Below are positions 1-6,624 of a DNA stretch of 7,892 bases, in pieces. Positions within the stretch are counted from its first letter, which is position 1; each line of letters opens with the position of its first letter. This stretch comes from Gammaproteobacteria bacterium (lineage in GTDB: Bacteria > Pseudomonadota > Gammaproteobacteria > UBA5335). The stretch covers positions 1-7,892 of the forward strand of contig WOZT01000218.1 in the NCBI GenBank assembly GCA_011620145.1, in the 5' to 3' direction. Below the pieces are notes generated by a model. That model ran no database searches. It worked only from the letters and a program-made list of their open reading frames with translations, and was not told the DNA's origin. The translations under genes and the position numbers were made by a program.

Positions 1-208
1 GACGCGCTGCTGCGACACAGCGGGATCGCTGCCTGAGAGAGCGGGGCAACACCGACATGGATGGGGTGAAGCGGTGACGTTGGTCGGTTATCGGGCTGTC
101 GTCGTCTCCCGGCCGACGAGGGGGCGATCAGGCGCTAACGGGACGGCTGACCGGTCCATCGCCACAAGCATGCTTGGAGAGGAAACACGGCGACGGGGTC
201 GTGATGGG

Positions 209-240
209 TGGATGCCACTCGCACTTGAGTGGGCATTCCA
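209..240. repeat. Imperfect hairpin downstream of bepA
   Basis: The left arm TGGATGCCACTC (209-220) pairs with the right arm at 227-240, apart from two unpaired bases on the right arm (231 and 236), around a six-base loop. This gives about 12 pairs. It starts about 39 bases past the bepA stop in the direction of bepA transcription and could terminate or protect the end of that mRNA. No T tract follows on either strand, so a classical intrinsic terminator is not shown. The rest of positions 1-278 shows no gene I can support. Confidence 0.35.
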
Positions 241-278
241 TGTTCTCCATGACAGAAACGCAATGATTCGGCGCGATT

Positions 279-1790
279 TTAACGTTCTCGGCTCTTGCGC
301 AGTTGCTCCAGCAGTTCCTTGCGCCGGCTTTCCACGCGCGCGCGGTCGCCGGCATCCAGATCCGTTTCCTTGAGGGCATAGCTCATTTGGGTGAGGGCAT
401 CCCGGGTTTGTCCCTGAAAAGCGAGATATTCCCCGAGATTGAGATGGGATTCGCCGTTCTTCCCCAATTGCTCGGTGGCCTGTGCCAATAGCCGCAGGCG
501 GCGGCCCGTGATTTCCGGAGTGGGTGGGGTGGCCAGCAACTGTGTATAGGCTGCTTGCGGGTCTCCCTCGGTCAACAGTTCCCGGGCATATTCGAGTGAC
601 AGGACGGTATCGCTGGGGAATATGCGCAGACCCTTGCGATAACTGGACAGCGCTTCCTGAGCTTGGTGATTGGCCTGTTGCGCCTCGGCCAGGGCCAGCA
701 GGTATTCCGGTACGTCCGGGGCCTGGGTCACCAGGCTGGCCAGTTCCTCTTGCGCCGCTCCGGCTTGTCCCTGACGCAACAGCGCCAGCCCCAGGCCGTA
801 GCGGGCGGCTTCCTGCTCGATTCCCTGGGTTCGGTTGGTTTCGGTGCGAAAGGCGGTCTGATTGGCGATGAGATCATCGGCCGTGAGTGCGCGCACCCGA
901 CTGCGGATCAACAGATAGACCCGCGAAGGAGCCAGCGTCACCGGGTGGGGTGCCGCCAGCCGGGCCCGCTCAGTGGCTTCGCTGATGCGCTCGGTGTCGA
1001 GGGGATGGGTGCGCAGGAAGTCGCTGTAGGCGGTTTCGTAGAAACGGCTCTGCTGGGCCATCTGTTCAAAGAAGCTGGGCATGCCACGGGGATCGAAGCC
1101 GGCTCCTGCCAATAACTGCATGCCGACTCGGTCGGCCTCCTTTTCGTTTTGTAGCGTGAAAGAAATGGCGGTCTGAACCGTGGCCGCCATGCCGGCCGAG
1201 ATGGCGCCCTGGACAACCTGGGGGTTGCCGGTCCCCGCTCCGGCCAGAATGGCCGCCAAGGTGGCGGCCCCCGTGATCAGGTTGCTCTGGCGACTGTCCG
1301 CCATGCGCTGGGCGATGTGGCGTTGGGAAACGTGGGAAACCTCATGGGCCAGCACGCCAGCGAGTTCACTTTCGTTGCGGGTGACGACGATCAGTCCCGT
1401 GTTGACGCCCACATAGCCGCCGGGCAGCGCAAAGGCATTGATGCGGCTGTCGCGGACGGCGAAGAAGAGGAAAGGGTCCTCGGCAGACGTGCTTTGTGAA
1501 GCAAGTCGCTGTCCGACGCCTTGCAGGTAGCGATCCACCAGGGGGTCGTCCAGCAAGGCATGCATGCCACGGAGCTGGCTCATGACTTCGCGGCCGAGCC
1601 GCGCCTCATCGCTCGGGGACAAGACCTCATCCACACTGTTGCCCATGTCGGGCAGGTTATTGGCGGCAAACATCGTGACCGGCATGCTTGCCATAAAAAG
1701 AGAAGCGATGCCAATCAAGGTGTTGCGCAGGGAGAATCGCGGGAACAAGGGAACCTCGTGCGGTTTCAGGGCCGCGTCTTGATCTAACAC
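279..1790 (-). CDS. bepA: BepA/YfgC-like periplasmic M48 zinc metalloprotease with TPR domain
   Basis: This is a periplasmic chaperone-protease of the BepA (YfgC) type. In E. coli that protein works with the BAM complex, helping LptD assembly and degrading stalled outer-membrane proteins. The hydrophobic stretch at residues 24-42, ending in Ala, looks like a signal peptide. The M48 signature HEVSH is at 149-153. The downstream glutamate ligand region NEKEAD is at 215-220. His262 in RTHPLDTER matches the regulatory 'latch' histidine region of BepA (His246 in E. coli). Residues from about 315 onward are Ala/Leu-rich helical repeats consistent with TPRs. The length of 503 residues is close to the 487 of E. 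coli. The start is uncertain: the GTG at 1790 has no clear ribosome site, whereas a TTG at 1748-1746 follows GAGG by five bases and would give a cleaner signal peptide (489 residues). The family call is secure; orthology to bepA rests on domain order and neighbourhood. Confidence 0.92.
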   Translation of the reverse strand: MLDQDAALKPHEVPLFPRFSLRNTLIGIASLFMASMPVTMFAANNLPDMGNSVDEVLSPSDEARLGREVMSQLRGMHALLDDPLVDRYLQGVGQRLASQSTSAEDPFLFFAVRDSRINAFALPGGYVGVNTGLIVVTRNESELAGVLAHEVSHVSQRHIAQRMADSRQSNLITGAATLAAILAGAGTGNPQVVQGAISAGMAATVQTAISFTLQNEKEADRVGMQLLAGAGFDPRGMPSFFEQMAQQSRFYETAYSDFLRTHPLDTERISEATERARLAAPHPVTLAPSRVYLLIRSRVRALTADDLIANQTAFRTETNRTQGIEQEAARYGLGLALLRQGQAGAAQEELASLVTQAPDVPEYLLALAEAQQANHQAQEALSSYRKGLRIFPSDTVLSLEYARELLTEGDPQAAYTQLLATPPTPEITGRRLRLLAQATEQLGKNGESHLNLGEYLAFQGQTRDALTQMSYALKETDLDAGDRARVESRRKELLEQLRKSRER

Positions 1791-1857
1791 CCAAGATTGG
1801 ACCGTCGGCGCCGATACTGTGTTCCAAGGAGCCGATCATTCAGGAGGGCACACTAGC
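1791..1857. promoter_or_regulatory. Divergent bepA / tusA-like intergenic region with a 10-bp palindrome
   Basis: Two divergent genes share this 67-base spacer, so promoters for both should lie here or just inside the genes. I could not place a convincing -35/-10 pair in either direction. The perfect palindrome TCGGCGCCGA occupies 1805-1814 and could be an operator, though a GC-rich palindrome of this length can arise by chance. AGGAGG at 1842-1847 is the ribosome binding site of the plus-strand gene. Confidence 0.35.
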
Positions 1858-2088
1858 ATGAGCACGCAGATCCGGGAATTGAATGTGGCCGGGGTGCCGG
1901 CGCCTTTCTATGTGTTGCGGGCGAAACAGGCGCTGGATGGATTGCCGGTCGGCCAGATTCTGGCGCTGACCACCGACGCACCCAATGCGCCCCGTGAAAT
2001 TCGCACCTGGCTTGAACATGCAGGTCATCAGATGGTGTCCAACGAGGCGAGCGCTGGCGTGCACCGCTTCCTGATCCGACGCCTTTAA
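1858..2088 (+). CDS. TusA-family protein lacking the catalytic cysteine
   Basis: This is a small protein of 76 residues with the TusA (SirA/YhhP) fold. TusA proteins normally carry a persulfide on the cysteine of a CPxP motif and pass sulfur on for tRNA thiolation, molybdenum cofactor or sulfur oxidation. Here the motif region reads GVPAPFYVLRAKQAL (residues 12-26). It lines up without gaps to the usual GLxCPxPVLKxKKAL, with Ala in place of Cys and Tyr in place of the second Pro. The protein has no cysteine at all. The rest of the fold is well kept: a TDAPNAPREIRTW segment (residues 39-51), then GHQ, and a closing FLIRR. The start at 1858 is set by AGGAGG ten bases upstream; an in-frame GTG at 1819 lacks such a site. 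A TusA-like gene beside a bepA-like gene is, as I recall, also found in Pseudomonas aeruginosa (PA1005/PA1006). It probably does not act as a sulfurtransferase; its role is unknown. Confidence 0.88.
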   Translation: MSTQIRELNVAGVPAPFYVLRAKQALDGLPVGQILALTTDAPNAPREIRTWLEHAGHQMVSNEASAGVHRFLIRRL

Positions 2089-2117
2089 GGCTTCAATCGT
2101 CTCCTTCCACCTGAACG

Positions 2118-2149
2118 GGATCGGCCGACCGTTACGGCGCGGCCGATCC
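2118..2149. terminator. Candidate bidirectional terminator between convergent genes
   Basis: GGATCGGCCG (2118-2127) and CGGCCGATCC (2140-2149) form a perfect 10-bp stem. A further CCG/CGG pairing is possible inside the loop. The hairpin lies between the stop of the tusA-like gene (2088) and the stop of the convergent phoH-type gene (2165), which is where a shared terminator is expected. Neither side has a run of T, so termination by this hairpin alone is an inference. Confidence 0.5.
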
Positions 2150-2164
2150 GCTATCAATGCGCCA

Positions 2165-3634
2165 TCACAGAATCTCGGAGGCGTGATCGGCGAGGCGTGA
2201 GCGTTCCCCGCGCATCAGGGTGATGTGCCCGCCATGGGCCCAGTTGCGGAAGCGATCCACCACATGGGTCAGCCCGGAACTGGTTTCGGTGAGGTAGGGC
2301 GTGTCGATCTGCGCAATGTTGCCCAGGCAGACGATCTTGGTGCCCGGCCCGGCTCGGGTGATCAGGGTCTTCATCTGCTTGGCGGTGAGGTTTTGCGCCT
2401 CGTCGATGATCAGGTAGCGGTTCAGGAAGGTCCGGCCGCGCATGAAGTTCAGCGAGCGGATCTTGATCCGGTGTGCCAGCAGATCCTGCGTGGCACCCCG
2501 TCCCCACTCGCCGCCTTCCTCGCTGTGGGTCAGCACTTCCAGATTGTCCATCAAGGCGCCCATCCAGGGGGTCATTTTTTCCTCCTCGGTGCCGGGCAGG
2601 AAGCCGATGTCCTCGCCTACCGGGATGGTGACCCGGGTCATGAGAATTTCCCGATAGCGGTTCATCTCCAGGCATTGGGTGAGTCCGGCGGCCAGCGCCA
2701 GCAGGGTCTTGCCGGTGCCGGCGCCGCCCATCAGGGTGACGAAATCCACCTCCGGATCCATCAACAGGTTCAGGGCAAAGCTTTGTTCCCGGTTGCGCGC
2801 ACGCACGCCCCAGACGGCGTTTTCCCGGTAATTGCGCAGGATCTCGATGCGGGCGGCGCCTTGGGACAGTTCCCGCACGATGCCCTCGAAGCGGTCGTCC
2901 GCTGTGTAGACGCAGAGATTGGGCGTCCAACTGGCAACCTGGGGGCCAATGACCCGATAGAAAGTGCGGCCTTTCTCGCTCCAGGATGCCATGTCCTTGC
3001 TGTGGGTATTCCAGAAGTCCTCGGGCAACTCCTCCCAGCCGCGATAGAGCAGATCGGCATCGTCCAGGACCTGATCGTTGAAGTAGTCCTCCGCGCACAG
3101 GCCCATGATGCTGGCCTTGATGCGCAGGTTGATGTCCTTGGACACCAGCACCACGTCCCGGTCTGGATAGCGCGCCTGCAACGCCATCACCGTGCCCAGC
3201 AGATTGTTGTCGGGTTTGAGACCCGGCAAGGCCAGGGGCAGGGCGGCGGACAGCGGCTCGGTCTGGAAATACAGGCGCCCGCCCGTATCGCGAACCGTCG
3301 CCTCATATGCGCTCAGGCGCCCAAGCGGCAGGCCGTCGACAACCGCCTGATGGTCTGCGCCCTGCATCAGTTCATCGAGGAAGCGGCTGACCTGGCGCAC
3401 ATTGCGGGCCACTTCGGAGACACCTTTCTTGGCGGCGTCCAATTCCTCCAGCACCACCATGGGAAGGAATACGGCGTGTTCCTCGAATCGGAACAGGGCC
3501 GTGGGATCATGCATCAGGACGTTGGTATCCAGCACATACAACCGGGTGCGTGCGATCTCGGGCAGGCTGTCCGCAGTGATGTCCTCAATGCGGTTGCGGC
3601 GACGACGAACGGGCGCGGCGGGAGGCGGCGTCAT
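2165..3634 (-). CDS. PIN domain - PhoH ATPase protein (PhoH2/YlaK type)
   Basis: This is a two-domain protein of 489 residues, predicted cytoplasmic, combining a PIN ribonuclease with a PhoH-type ATPase. Characterised PhoH2 proteins are RNA helicase/ribonucleases. The PIN domain occupies about residues 30-180, with the metal-binding acidic residues in LDTNVL (Asp36), LEELD (63-66), KPDNN (Asp142) and VSKD (Asp167). The ATPase occupies about residues 270-489, with Walker A GGAGTGKT (303-310), Walker B LIIDEAQN (408-415) and a sensor-like GNIAQID (438-444). The N terminus is rich in Pro and Arg. The ATG overlaps the stop of the upstream peroxiredoxin gene as ATGA, and a GGAGGG site lies just upstream, so the two are probably one translationally coupled unit. 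All key residues are intact. The exact cellular substrate is not known for this group. It differs from short PhoH proteins without a PIN domain (E. coli PhoH, YbeZ). Confidence 0.93.
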   Translation of the reverse strand: MTPPPAAPVRRRRNRIEDITADSLPEIARTRLYVLDTNVLMHDPTALFRFEEHAVFLPMVVLEELDAAKKGVSEVARNVRQVSRFLDELMQGADHQAVVDGLPLGRLSAYEATVRDTGGRLYFQTEPLSAALPLALPGLKPDNNLLGTVMALQARYPDRDVVLVSKDINLRIKASIMGLCAEDYFNDQVLDDADLLYRGWEELPEDFWNTHSKDMASWSEKGRTFYRVIGPQVASWTPNLCVYTADDRFEGIVRELSQGAARIEILRNYRENAVWGVRARNREQSFALNLLMDPEVDFVTLMGGAGTGKTLLALAAGLTQCLEMNRYREILMTRVTIPVGEDIGFLPGTEEEKMTPWMGALMDNLEVLTHSEEGGEWGRGATQDLLAHRIKIRSLNFMRGRTFLNRYLIIDEAQNLTAKQMKTLITRAGPGTKIVCLGNIAQIDTPYLTETSSGLTHVVDRFRNWAHGGHITLMRGERSRLADHASEIL

Positions 3635-4116
3635 ACCGTGCCCTCCTGCCGCAGCGCCTTGACGGCCTCCAGCACTTCCATGACATGACCTTCAACTTTC
3701 ACCTTGCGCCAGGCTCGTGCGAGCCGCCCATCGGGACCGATGAGGAAGGTGCTGCGTTCCACGCCCATGACCTTGCGGCCGTACATGTTTTTTTCCTTGA
3801 GTACATCGAACATCTGGCAGAGGGTTTCCTCGCCGTCGGCAATGAGCGGGAAGGGCAGGGCGTACTTCGTGCAGAATTTTTCGTGGGAGGTCAGGCTGTC
3901 GCGGCTCACGCCAATGATTTGCGCGCCTTGCGCCACGAAGTCGGCCTGATGGTCACGAAAATCCTGTCCCTCGGTGGTGCAGCCGGGGGTGTCGTCCTTG
4001 GGATAGAAATACAGGACCGTGATCTTGCCCTGCAGGGATTGCTCGGTGAAATTCCGGCCTTGGGTGGCCGCGGCGCTGAAAGGACGGATCAAATCGCCCG
4101 GTTCGGGAAAGGGCAT
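3631..4116 (-). CDS. bcp: Thioredoxin-dependent peroxiredoxin, PrxQ/Bcp
   Basis: This peroxiredoxin of the Bcp/PrxQ class reduces hydrogen peroxide and organic peroxides in the cytoplasm using thioredoxin. The peroxidatic motif [13 protein letters not shown] places the active cysteine at Cys46. The usual E. coli resolving cysteine five residues later is absent (Gln51). Cys82, in the helix EKFCTKY, lies 36 residues after Cys46, the spacing known for PrxQ proteins that form a disulfide between Cys47 and Cys83 (Xylella fastidiosa type). Cys100 is a third cysteine of unknown role. The length of 161 residues is typical. The ATG at 4116 has GGAG eight bases upstream. The stop overlaps the start of the PIN-PhoH gene. 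bcp and dapA are close neighbours in many gammaproteobacteria, which fits the divergent dapA here. Confidence 0.95.
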   Translation of the reverse strand: MPFPEPGDLIRPFSAAATQGRNFTEQSLQGKITVLYFYPKDDTPGCTTEGQDFRDHQADFVAQGAQIIGVSRDSLTSHEKFCTKYALPFPLIADGEETLCQMFDVLKEKNMYGRKVMGVERSTFLIGPDGRLARAWRKVKVEGHVMEVLEAVKALRQEGTV

Positions 4117-4217
4117 GGTGAGAACTCCGGATCGTTGGGACCATGGGGGGAAGTTGCTTCGCGCAGAGACGGAGCAGGAATCGCAAAAACAGCAAGGCTT
4201 GAGGCTCTGAATGATGC

Positions 4218-4246
4218 TTGTTGCAGAACGCCACGAGGGTTACCAT
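4218..4246 (+). promoter_or_regulatory. Possible sigma70 promoter for dapA
   Basis: TTGTTG (4218-4223) and TACCAT (4241-4246) are 17 bases apart. Transcription would begin near 4253, about 20 bases before the dapA ATG. Each box matches its consensus only moderately, so this is the best candidate in the 156-base bcp-dapA spacer and not a firm call. I saw no comparable match for bcp on the other strand. Confidence 0.3.
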
Positions 4247-4272
4247 CGCAGACTTTCTTTGTGGAGCGGGTC

Positions 4273-5154
4273 ATGATCACGGGCAGTCTTGTCGCCTTGG
4301 CCACACCGATGCATGCCGATGGTGCGGTCGACCGGGAGGCGTTCGCCCGGCTGCTGGAATTCCATATTGAGCAGGGCAGCGATGGTCTGGTGGTGGCGGG
4401 AACCACCGGCGAGGCATCCACCCTCAGCTTTGCGGAACATTGTGCGCTGATTCGCGAGGCCGTGGCCTTGGTGCGCGGGCGGATTCCCGTCATTGCGGGG
4501 ACTGGCGCCAATGCCACTGCCGAGGCGGTCGAATTGACCCGGGGCGCCAAGGAGGCAGGCGCCGACGCCTGCCTGCTGGTCAGCCCCTATTATGTCAAGC
4601 CGACGCAGGAAGGCTTGTACCGTCATCACCGGACCATTGCCGAAGCGGTTGCCATTCCCCAGATTCTCTATAACGTGCCCGGTCGCACGGGCGTGGATCT
4701 CAAGCCGGAGACAGCCTTGCGTCTGGCGGGCGTCCCCCACATCGTGGGCCTGAAAGAGGCGGCGGGCGATCTGGATCGCGTGCGCCATCTGTTGCAGGTC
4801 TGTCCGCCTGATTTTGCCGTATATTCGGGTGACGACGCCACTGCCTGCGAAGCGATTCTGATGGGCGCCAAGGGAGATATCTCGGTGACCGCCAATGTGG
4901 CGCCGGCGCTGATGCACCAGATGTGTGCCGCGGCCCTGGCGGGCGATGCGACAACGGCGCGCGCGCTCAATGCCCGACTGGCACGGCTCCACCAGGTGCT
5001 GTTCGTGGAGAGCAATCCCATCCCGACCAAATGGGCGCTGATGCACATGGGCCTGATGGGTCCCGGTATCCGCTTGCCCTTGACCCCGCTTGACCCGACT
5101 TACCACTCCCTCGTGGCTGACGCCCTTGAACAGGCAGGAATCGCCTCATGCTGA
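4273..5154 (+). CDS. dapA: 4-hydroxy-tetrahydrodipicolinate synthase
   Basis: DapA condenses pyruvate with aspartate semialdehyde, the first committed step to diaminopimelate and lysine, and so feeds peptidoglycan synthesis. The protein has 293 residues, against 292 in E. coli, and the catalytic residues fall at the E. coli positions. These are Thr44 and Thr45 in GTTGE, Tyr107 in PYYVKP, Tyr133 in QILYNVPGR, Arg138, and the Schiff-base Lys161 in VGLKEAAGD. The start at 4273 is chosen because it gives the usual N terminus ([11 protein letters not shown]) and has GGAG six bases upstream. The frame stays open upstream as far as 3685, but that part is the shadow of bcp. The stop overlaps the start of the lipoprotein gene by seven bases, so the two are cotranscribed, as dapA-bamC are in E. 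coli. Confidence 0.98.
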   Translation: MITGSLVALATPMHADGAVDREAFARLLEFHIEQGSDGLVVAGTTGEASTLSFAEHCALIREAVALVRGRIPVIAGTGANATAEAVELTRGAKEAGADACLLVSPYYVKPTQEGLYRHHRTIAEAVAIPQILYNVPGRTGVDLKPETALRLAGVPHIVGLKEAAGDLDRVRHLLQVCPPDFAVYSGDDATACEAILMGAKGDISVTANVAPALMHQMCAAALAGDATTARALNARLARLHQVLFVESNPIPTKWALMHMGLMGPGIRLPLTPLDPTYHSLVADALEQAGIASC

Positions 5155-5420
5155 CACGTTTGCGCCCAATCATCGTGCTGTTTCCCGTATTGCTGCTCGC
5201 CGCCTGTGCGTCCAAGCCCAGTTGCGAAAAACATGAACTGCACCTGGATGCCCGACTGGGCCCTGAAGTTGAACTGCCGGCGGCGCGCGGGCAGGGAGCC
5301 TGGAAGATTCCCGAGGCTGCGTCGACCCAGGCAAATGCTGATATGCGGCGGCGCTCGGATGGTAGCTGCCTGGATCAACCGCCAGCCTTTGTGCCCCCCA
5401 AGGATGCCGCGATACCCTGA
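5148..5420 (+). CDS. Small lipoprotein in the BamC position, BamC N-terminus-like
   Basis: This 90-residue protein begins with a lipoprotein signal peptide (Arg4, Arg6, then a hydrophobic core) ending in the lipobox LAAC, with Cys20 as the lipidated residue. Ala at +2 predicts sorting to the outer membrane. The mature part is about 70 residues, without a membrane segment or clear globular pattern and rich in Pro, Ala and Arg. It has two further cysteines, Cys26 and Cys74, that could form a disulfide. The gene overlaps dapA and has AGGAA seven bases before its ATG, so expression is likely coupled. In E. coli this place is held by bamC (344 residues). The segment [13 protein letters not shown] followed by WKIP loosely recalls the unstructured N-terminal part of BamC that lies along BamD. 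I infer either a minimal BamC-like protein or an unrelated small lipoprotein; function unproven. Confidence 0.8.
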   Translation: MLTRLRPIIVLFPVLLLAACASKPSCEKHELHLDARLGPEVELPAARGQGAWKIPEAASTQANADMRRRSDGSCLDQPPAFVPPKDAAIP

Positions 5421-5428
5421 GGCAACGA

Positions 5429-5457
5429 TTGCAGGCGCGGGGCGGCTGGGGTAACCT
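5429..5457 (+). promoter_or_regulatory. Possible promoter of the tRNA-Ser gene
   Basis: TTGCAG (5429-5434) and TAACCT (5452-5457) are 17 bases apart and are followed by a GC-rich stretch (TCGCGCC), the kind of discriminator seen at stringently controlled stable-RNA promoters. Transcription would start near 5464, leaving a leader of about 30 bases. The hexamers are weak matches, and the site overlaps the inverted repeat at 5431-5467. Confidence 0.3.
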
Positions 5458-5467
5458 TCGCGCCTGC
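5431..5467. terminator. Inverted repeat after the dapA-lipoprotein unit
   Basis: GCAGGCGCG (5431-5439) and CGCGCCTGC (5459-5467) are perfect complements of nine bases around a 19-base loop, beginning ten bases after the lipoprotein stop. The position suits a terminator of the dapA unit, but there is no T tract and the loop is long. The same bases could instead belong to the tRNA promoter. Confidence 0.35.
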
Positions 5468-5493
5468 TCGCCTGCGGGCAACGCATCGATTCC

Positions 5494-5584
5494 GGAGAGA
5501 TGGCCGAGCGGTTGAAGGCGCACGACTGGAAATCGTGTATACGGTAATCCCGTATCGAGGGTTCGAATCCCTCTCTCTCCGCCA
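5494..5584 (+). tRNA. tRNA-Ser, anticodon GGA (codons UCC/UCU)
   Basis: A full class II tRNA cloverleaf can be drawn by eye. The acceptor arms are GGAGAGA (5494-5500) and TCTCTCC (5574-5580), followed by an encoded GCCA. The anticodon stem CACGA/TCGTG encloses the loop CTGGAAA with anticodon GGA at 5528-5530. A long variable arm, ATACGG/CCGTAT (5539-5555), is typical of serine tRNAs. The T arm is GAGGG-TTCGAAT-CCCTC. The length of 91 bases including CCA is normal. It is a single gene with no other tRNA beside it. Confidence 0.98.
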
Positions 5585-6078
5585 CTTCGGCGCACATTCC
5601 TGGGTACCCCGGCTGTGGCCCCATTCTCGGCACTTAACCGGCGCAGCCTGATCTTCAAATCCCCCCACCCATTGCCGACATCGACACTATCGGCACTCAA
5701 GTCATGAAAGTCGTCTTACGGTCTTTCTCGCTGCCCGCCAACAGAAGACACGCCGTCAGCCAGGATGACCGCCGCTTTGGTATTTTGGGGCGGTCGCCGT
5801 CGTATTGACGCTTGTAGCCATTAATGTGGCGAAACCCAACTCGATGCTAAATTGATGCGGCGCTCCCCGATTGCGGCTGAACGTTCGTAAGGCTGGTTCA
5901 GCGTTTTCGGGCAGGCAGAGTACGCTGGGCTTCAACGATCCACCTTGAAAGCCACGAGACAGAACATGGCGACGCGGCTGGGGCGGATTGAATGCATCGT
6001 CCAGAATCTGACGCGGCTTCTGACGTTGCCTGCGCCGTTCCTTGACCAGTCGCCATGGGACCTTGGCAACGCATGGCA
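5585..6078. other. Gene-poor lower-GC stretch downstream of tRNA-Ser
   Basis: About 500 bases between the tRNA and the rpsF promoter contain no open frame that I recognise as a protein. GC in the 60-base lines from 5641 to 6000 is about 53-58%, against about 65% in nearby coding DNA. The longest frame, minus strand 5756-6079, has a Pro/Arg/Ala-rich composition typical of a chance frame, no known motif and no good ribosome site. A hairpin of GACCGCC (5767-5773) with GGCGGTC (5789-5795) is the only clear structure. I found no copy of the tRNA 3' end that would mark an integrated element. It may be decayed sequence, an unrecognised RNA or plain spacer. Confidence 0.5.
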
Positions 6079-6107
6079 TTGATTGCGGGCCGCTGTTGGG
6101 GTAGCAT
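6079..6107 (+). promoter_or_regulatory. Likely sigma70 promoter of the rpsF operon
   Basis: TTGATT (6079-6084) and TAGCAT (6102-6107) are separated by exactly 17 bases, each matching four of six consensus positions. Transcription would start near 6114, giving a leader of about 75 bases before rpsF. It is the best promoter-like pair I saw in the gap and lies where the ribosomal protein operon needs one. Confidence 0.55.
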
Positions 6108-6119
6108 TCTGCCTCTTTT

Positions 6120-6168
6120 GTCGCCCGTCGGGCGGCTCTCCTTGCCTCACCGTCAAGAATCGGGAGGC
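6120..6168 (+). promoter_or_regulatory. Structured 5' leader of rpsF (candidate S6:S18 autoregulatory RNA)
   Basis: Two hairpins occupy the predicted leader. The first (6120-6136) is a compact seven-pair stem including GCCC/GGGC around a GTC loop. The second (6144-6168) pairs GCCTC with GAGGC and, after one bulged A (6149), CCG with CGG, closing an eight-base loop. It ends ten bases before the ribosome site AAGGAG (6179-6184). In many bacteria the rpsF leader carries a structure bound by the S6:S18 complex, repressing its own translation, and that motif contains an important CCG. A CCG is present here at 6150-6152, but I cannot fit the published consensus with certainty. Confidence 0.45.
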
Positions 6169-6189
6169 TCCAATCCGTAAGGAGTGTTC

Positions 6190-6612
6190 ATGCGTCATTA
6201 TGAAATCGTGTTTCTGGTTCATCCGGACCAGAGCGACCAGGTGCCTGCCATGTGCGAGCGTTACCGTTCGCTGATCGAGGCGGACGGCGGTCATATCCAT
6301 CGCCTCGAAGACTGGGGCCGCCGCCAACTGGCCTACCCGATCGAAAAGATCTACAAAGCGCATTACGTGCTGATGAATGTCGAGTGCAGCCAGACTGTGC
6401 TCAACGAGATCAAGAGTGCCTTCCGCTTCAACGATGCGGTGCTGCGCAATCTGATTATCAGCCGTCCCAGCGCCGACACGGCGCCCTCTCCCTTGCTCAA
6501 GTCCCGGGACGAAGAGCGCAGCGAGGAGAGTCGTTCACGCGCTGCCCAGCGTGAGTCAGTCCTCGCCGATGCGGATGACGACGAGGATGAGGACGACGAC
6601 GGGGACGAGTAA
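6190..6612 (+). CDS. rpsF: Ribosomal protein bS6
   Basis: S6 of the 30S subunit pairs with S18 on the platform of 16S rRNA. The N terminus [14 protein letters not shown] and the segments [15 protein letters not shown] and [11 protein letters not shown] are classic S6 sequence. The core ends near residue 98 (LIISRP). The remaining 40 or so residues form a charged tail, with 12 of the last 14 residues (127-140) being Asp or Glu, mainly Asp. In E. coli the S6 tail is extended with glutamates by RimK; whether that applies here is unknown. The ATG at 6190 has AAGGAG five bases upstream and gives the family N terminus; a GTG at 6184 in the same frame lies on the ribosome site and is not the start. 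This is the first gene of the operon. At 140 residues it is slightly longer than the 131-135 of E. coli. Confidence 0.98.
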   Translation: MRHYEIVFLVHPDQSDQVPAMCERYRSLIEADGGHIHRLEDWGRRQLAYPIEKIYKAHYVLMNVECSQTVLNEIKSAFRFNDAVLRNLIISRPSADTAPSPLLKSRDEERSEESRSRAAQRESVLADADDDEDEDDDGDE

Positions 6613-6624
6613 GGTCAGTGGATC

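Noticed and set aside
1..36. Eleven open codons ending in TGA (DALLRHSGIAA), possibly the end of a plus-strand gene
   Set aside because: Too short to tell from chance and not recognisable as any family; bases before the window would be needed.
74..373. 99-residue plus-strand frame at the left edge
   Set aside because: It overlaps the end of bepA, has an Arg/Pro/Gly-rich composition without motifs, and looks like a chance frame in GC-rich DNA.
2225..3688. 487-residue plus-strand frame opposite the PIN-PhoH gene
   Set aside because: It is the antisense shadow of a gene with intact PIN and Walker motifs; its composition (Gln/His/Gly-rich) and lack of motifs mark it as non-coding.
3685..4272. 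Long upstream extension of the dapA frame, which could suggest a fusion protein
   Set aside because: The extension is antisense to bcp, has no domain sequence, and dapA has its own ribosome site and family-typical start at 4273.
5100..5633. Minus-strand frame across the tRNA with a GFEPSIRDYRIHDFQS-type segment
   Set aside because: This is the well-known false protein made by translating the reverse complement of a serine tRNA gene; the same bases form a complete cloverleaf. The parallel frame at 5170-5700 is the same artefact.
5767..5795. 7-bp inverted repeat GACCGCC/GGCGGTC considered as a terminator or attachment site
   Set aside because: Short stem with a 15-base loop, no T tract, no gene just upstream and no second copy in the window.
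5756..6079. 107-residue minus-strand frame in the gap before rpsF, considered as a transposase remnant
   Set aside because: No transposase motif, no terminal inverted repeats or target duplications, and no ribosome site; a database search would be needed to revive it.
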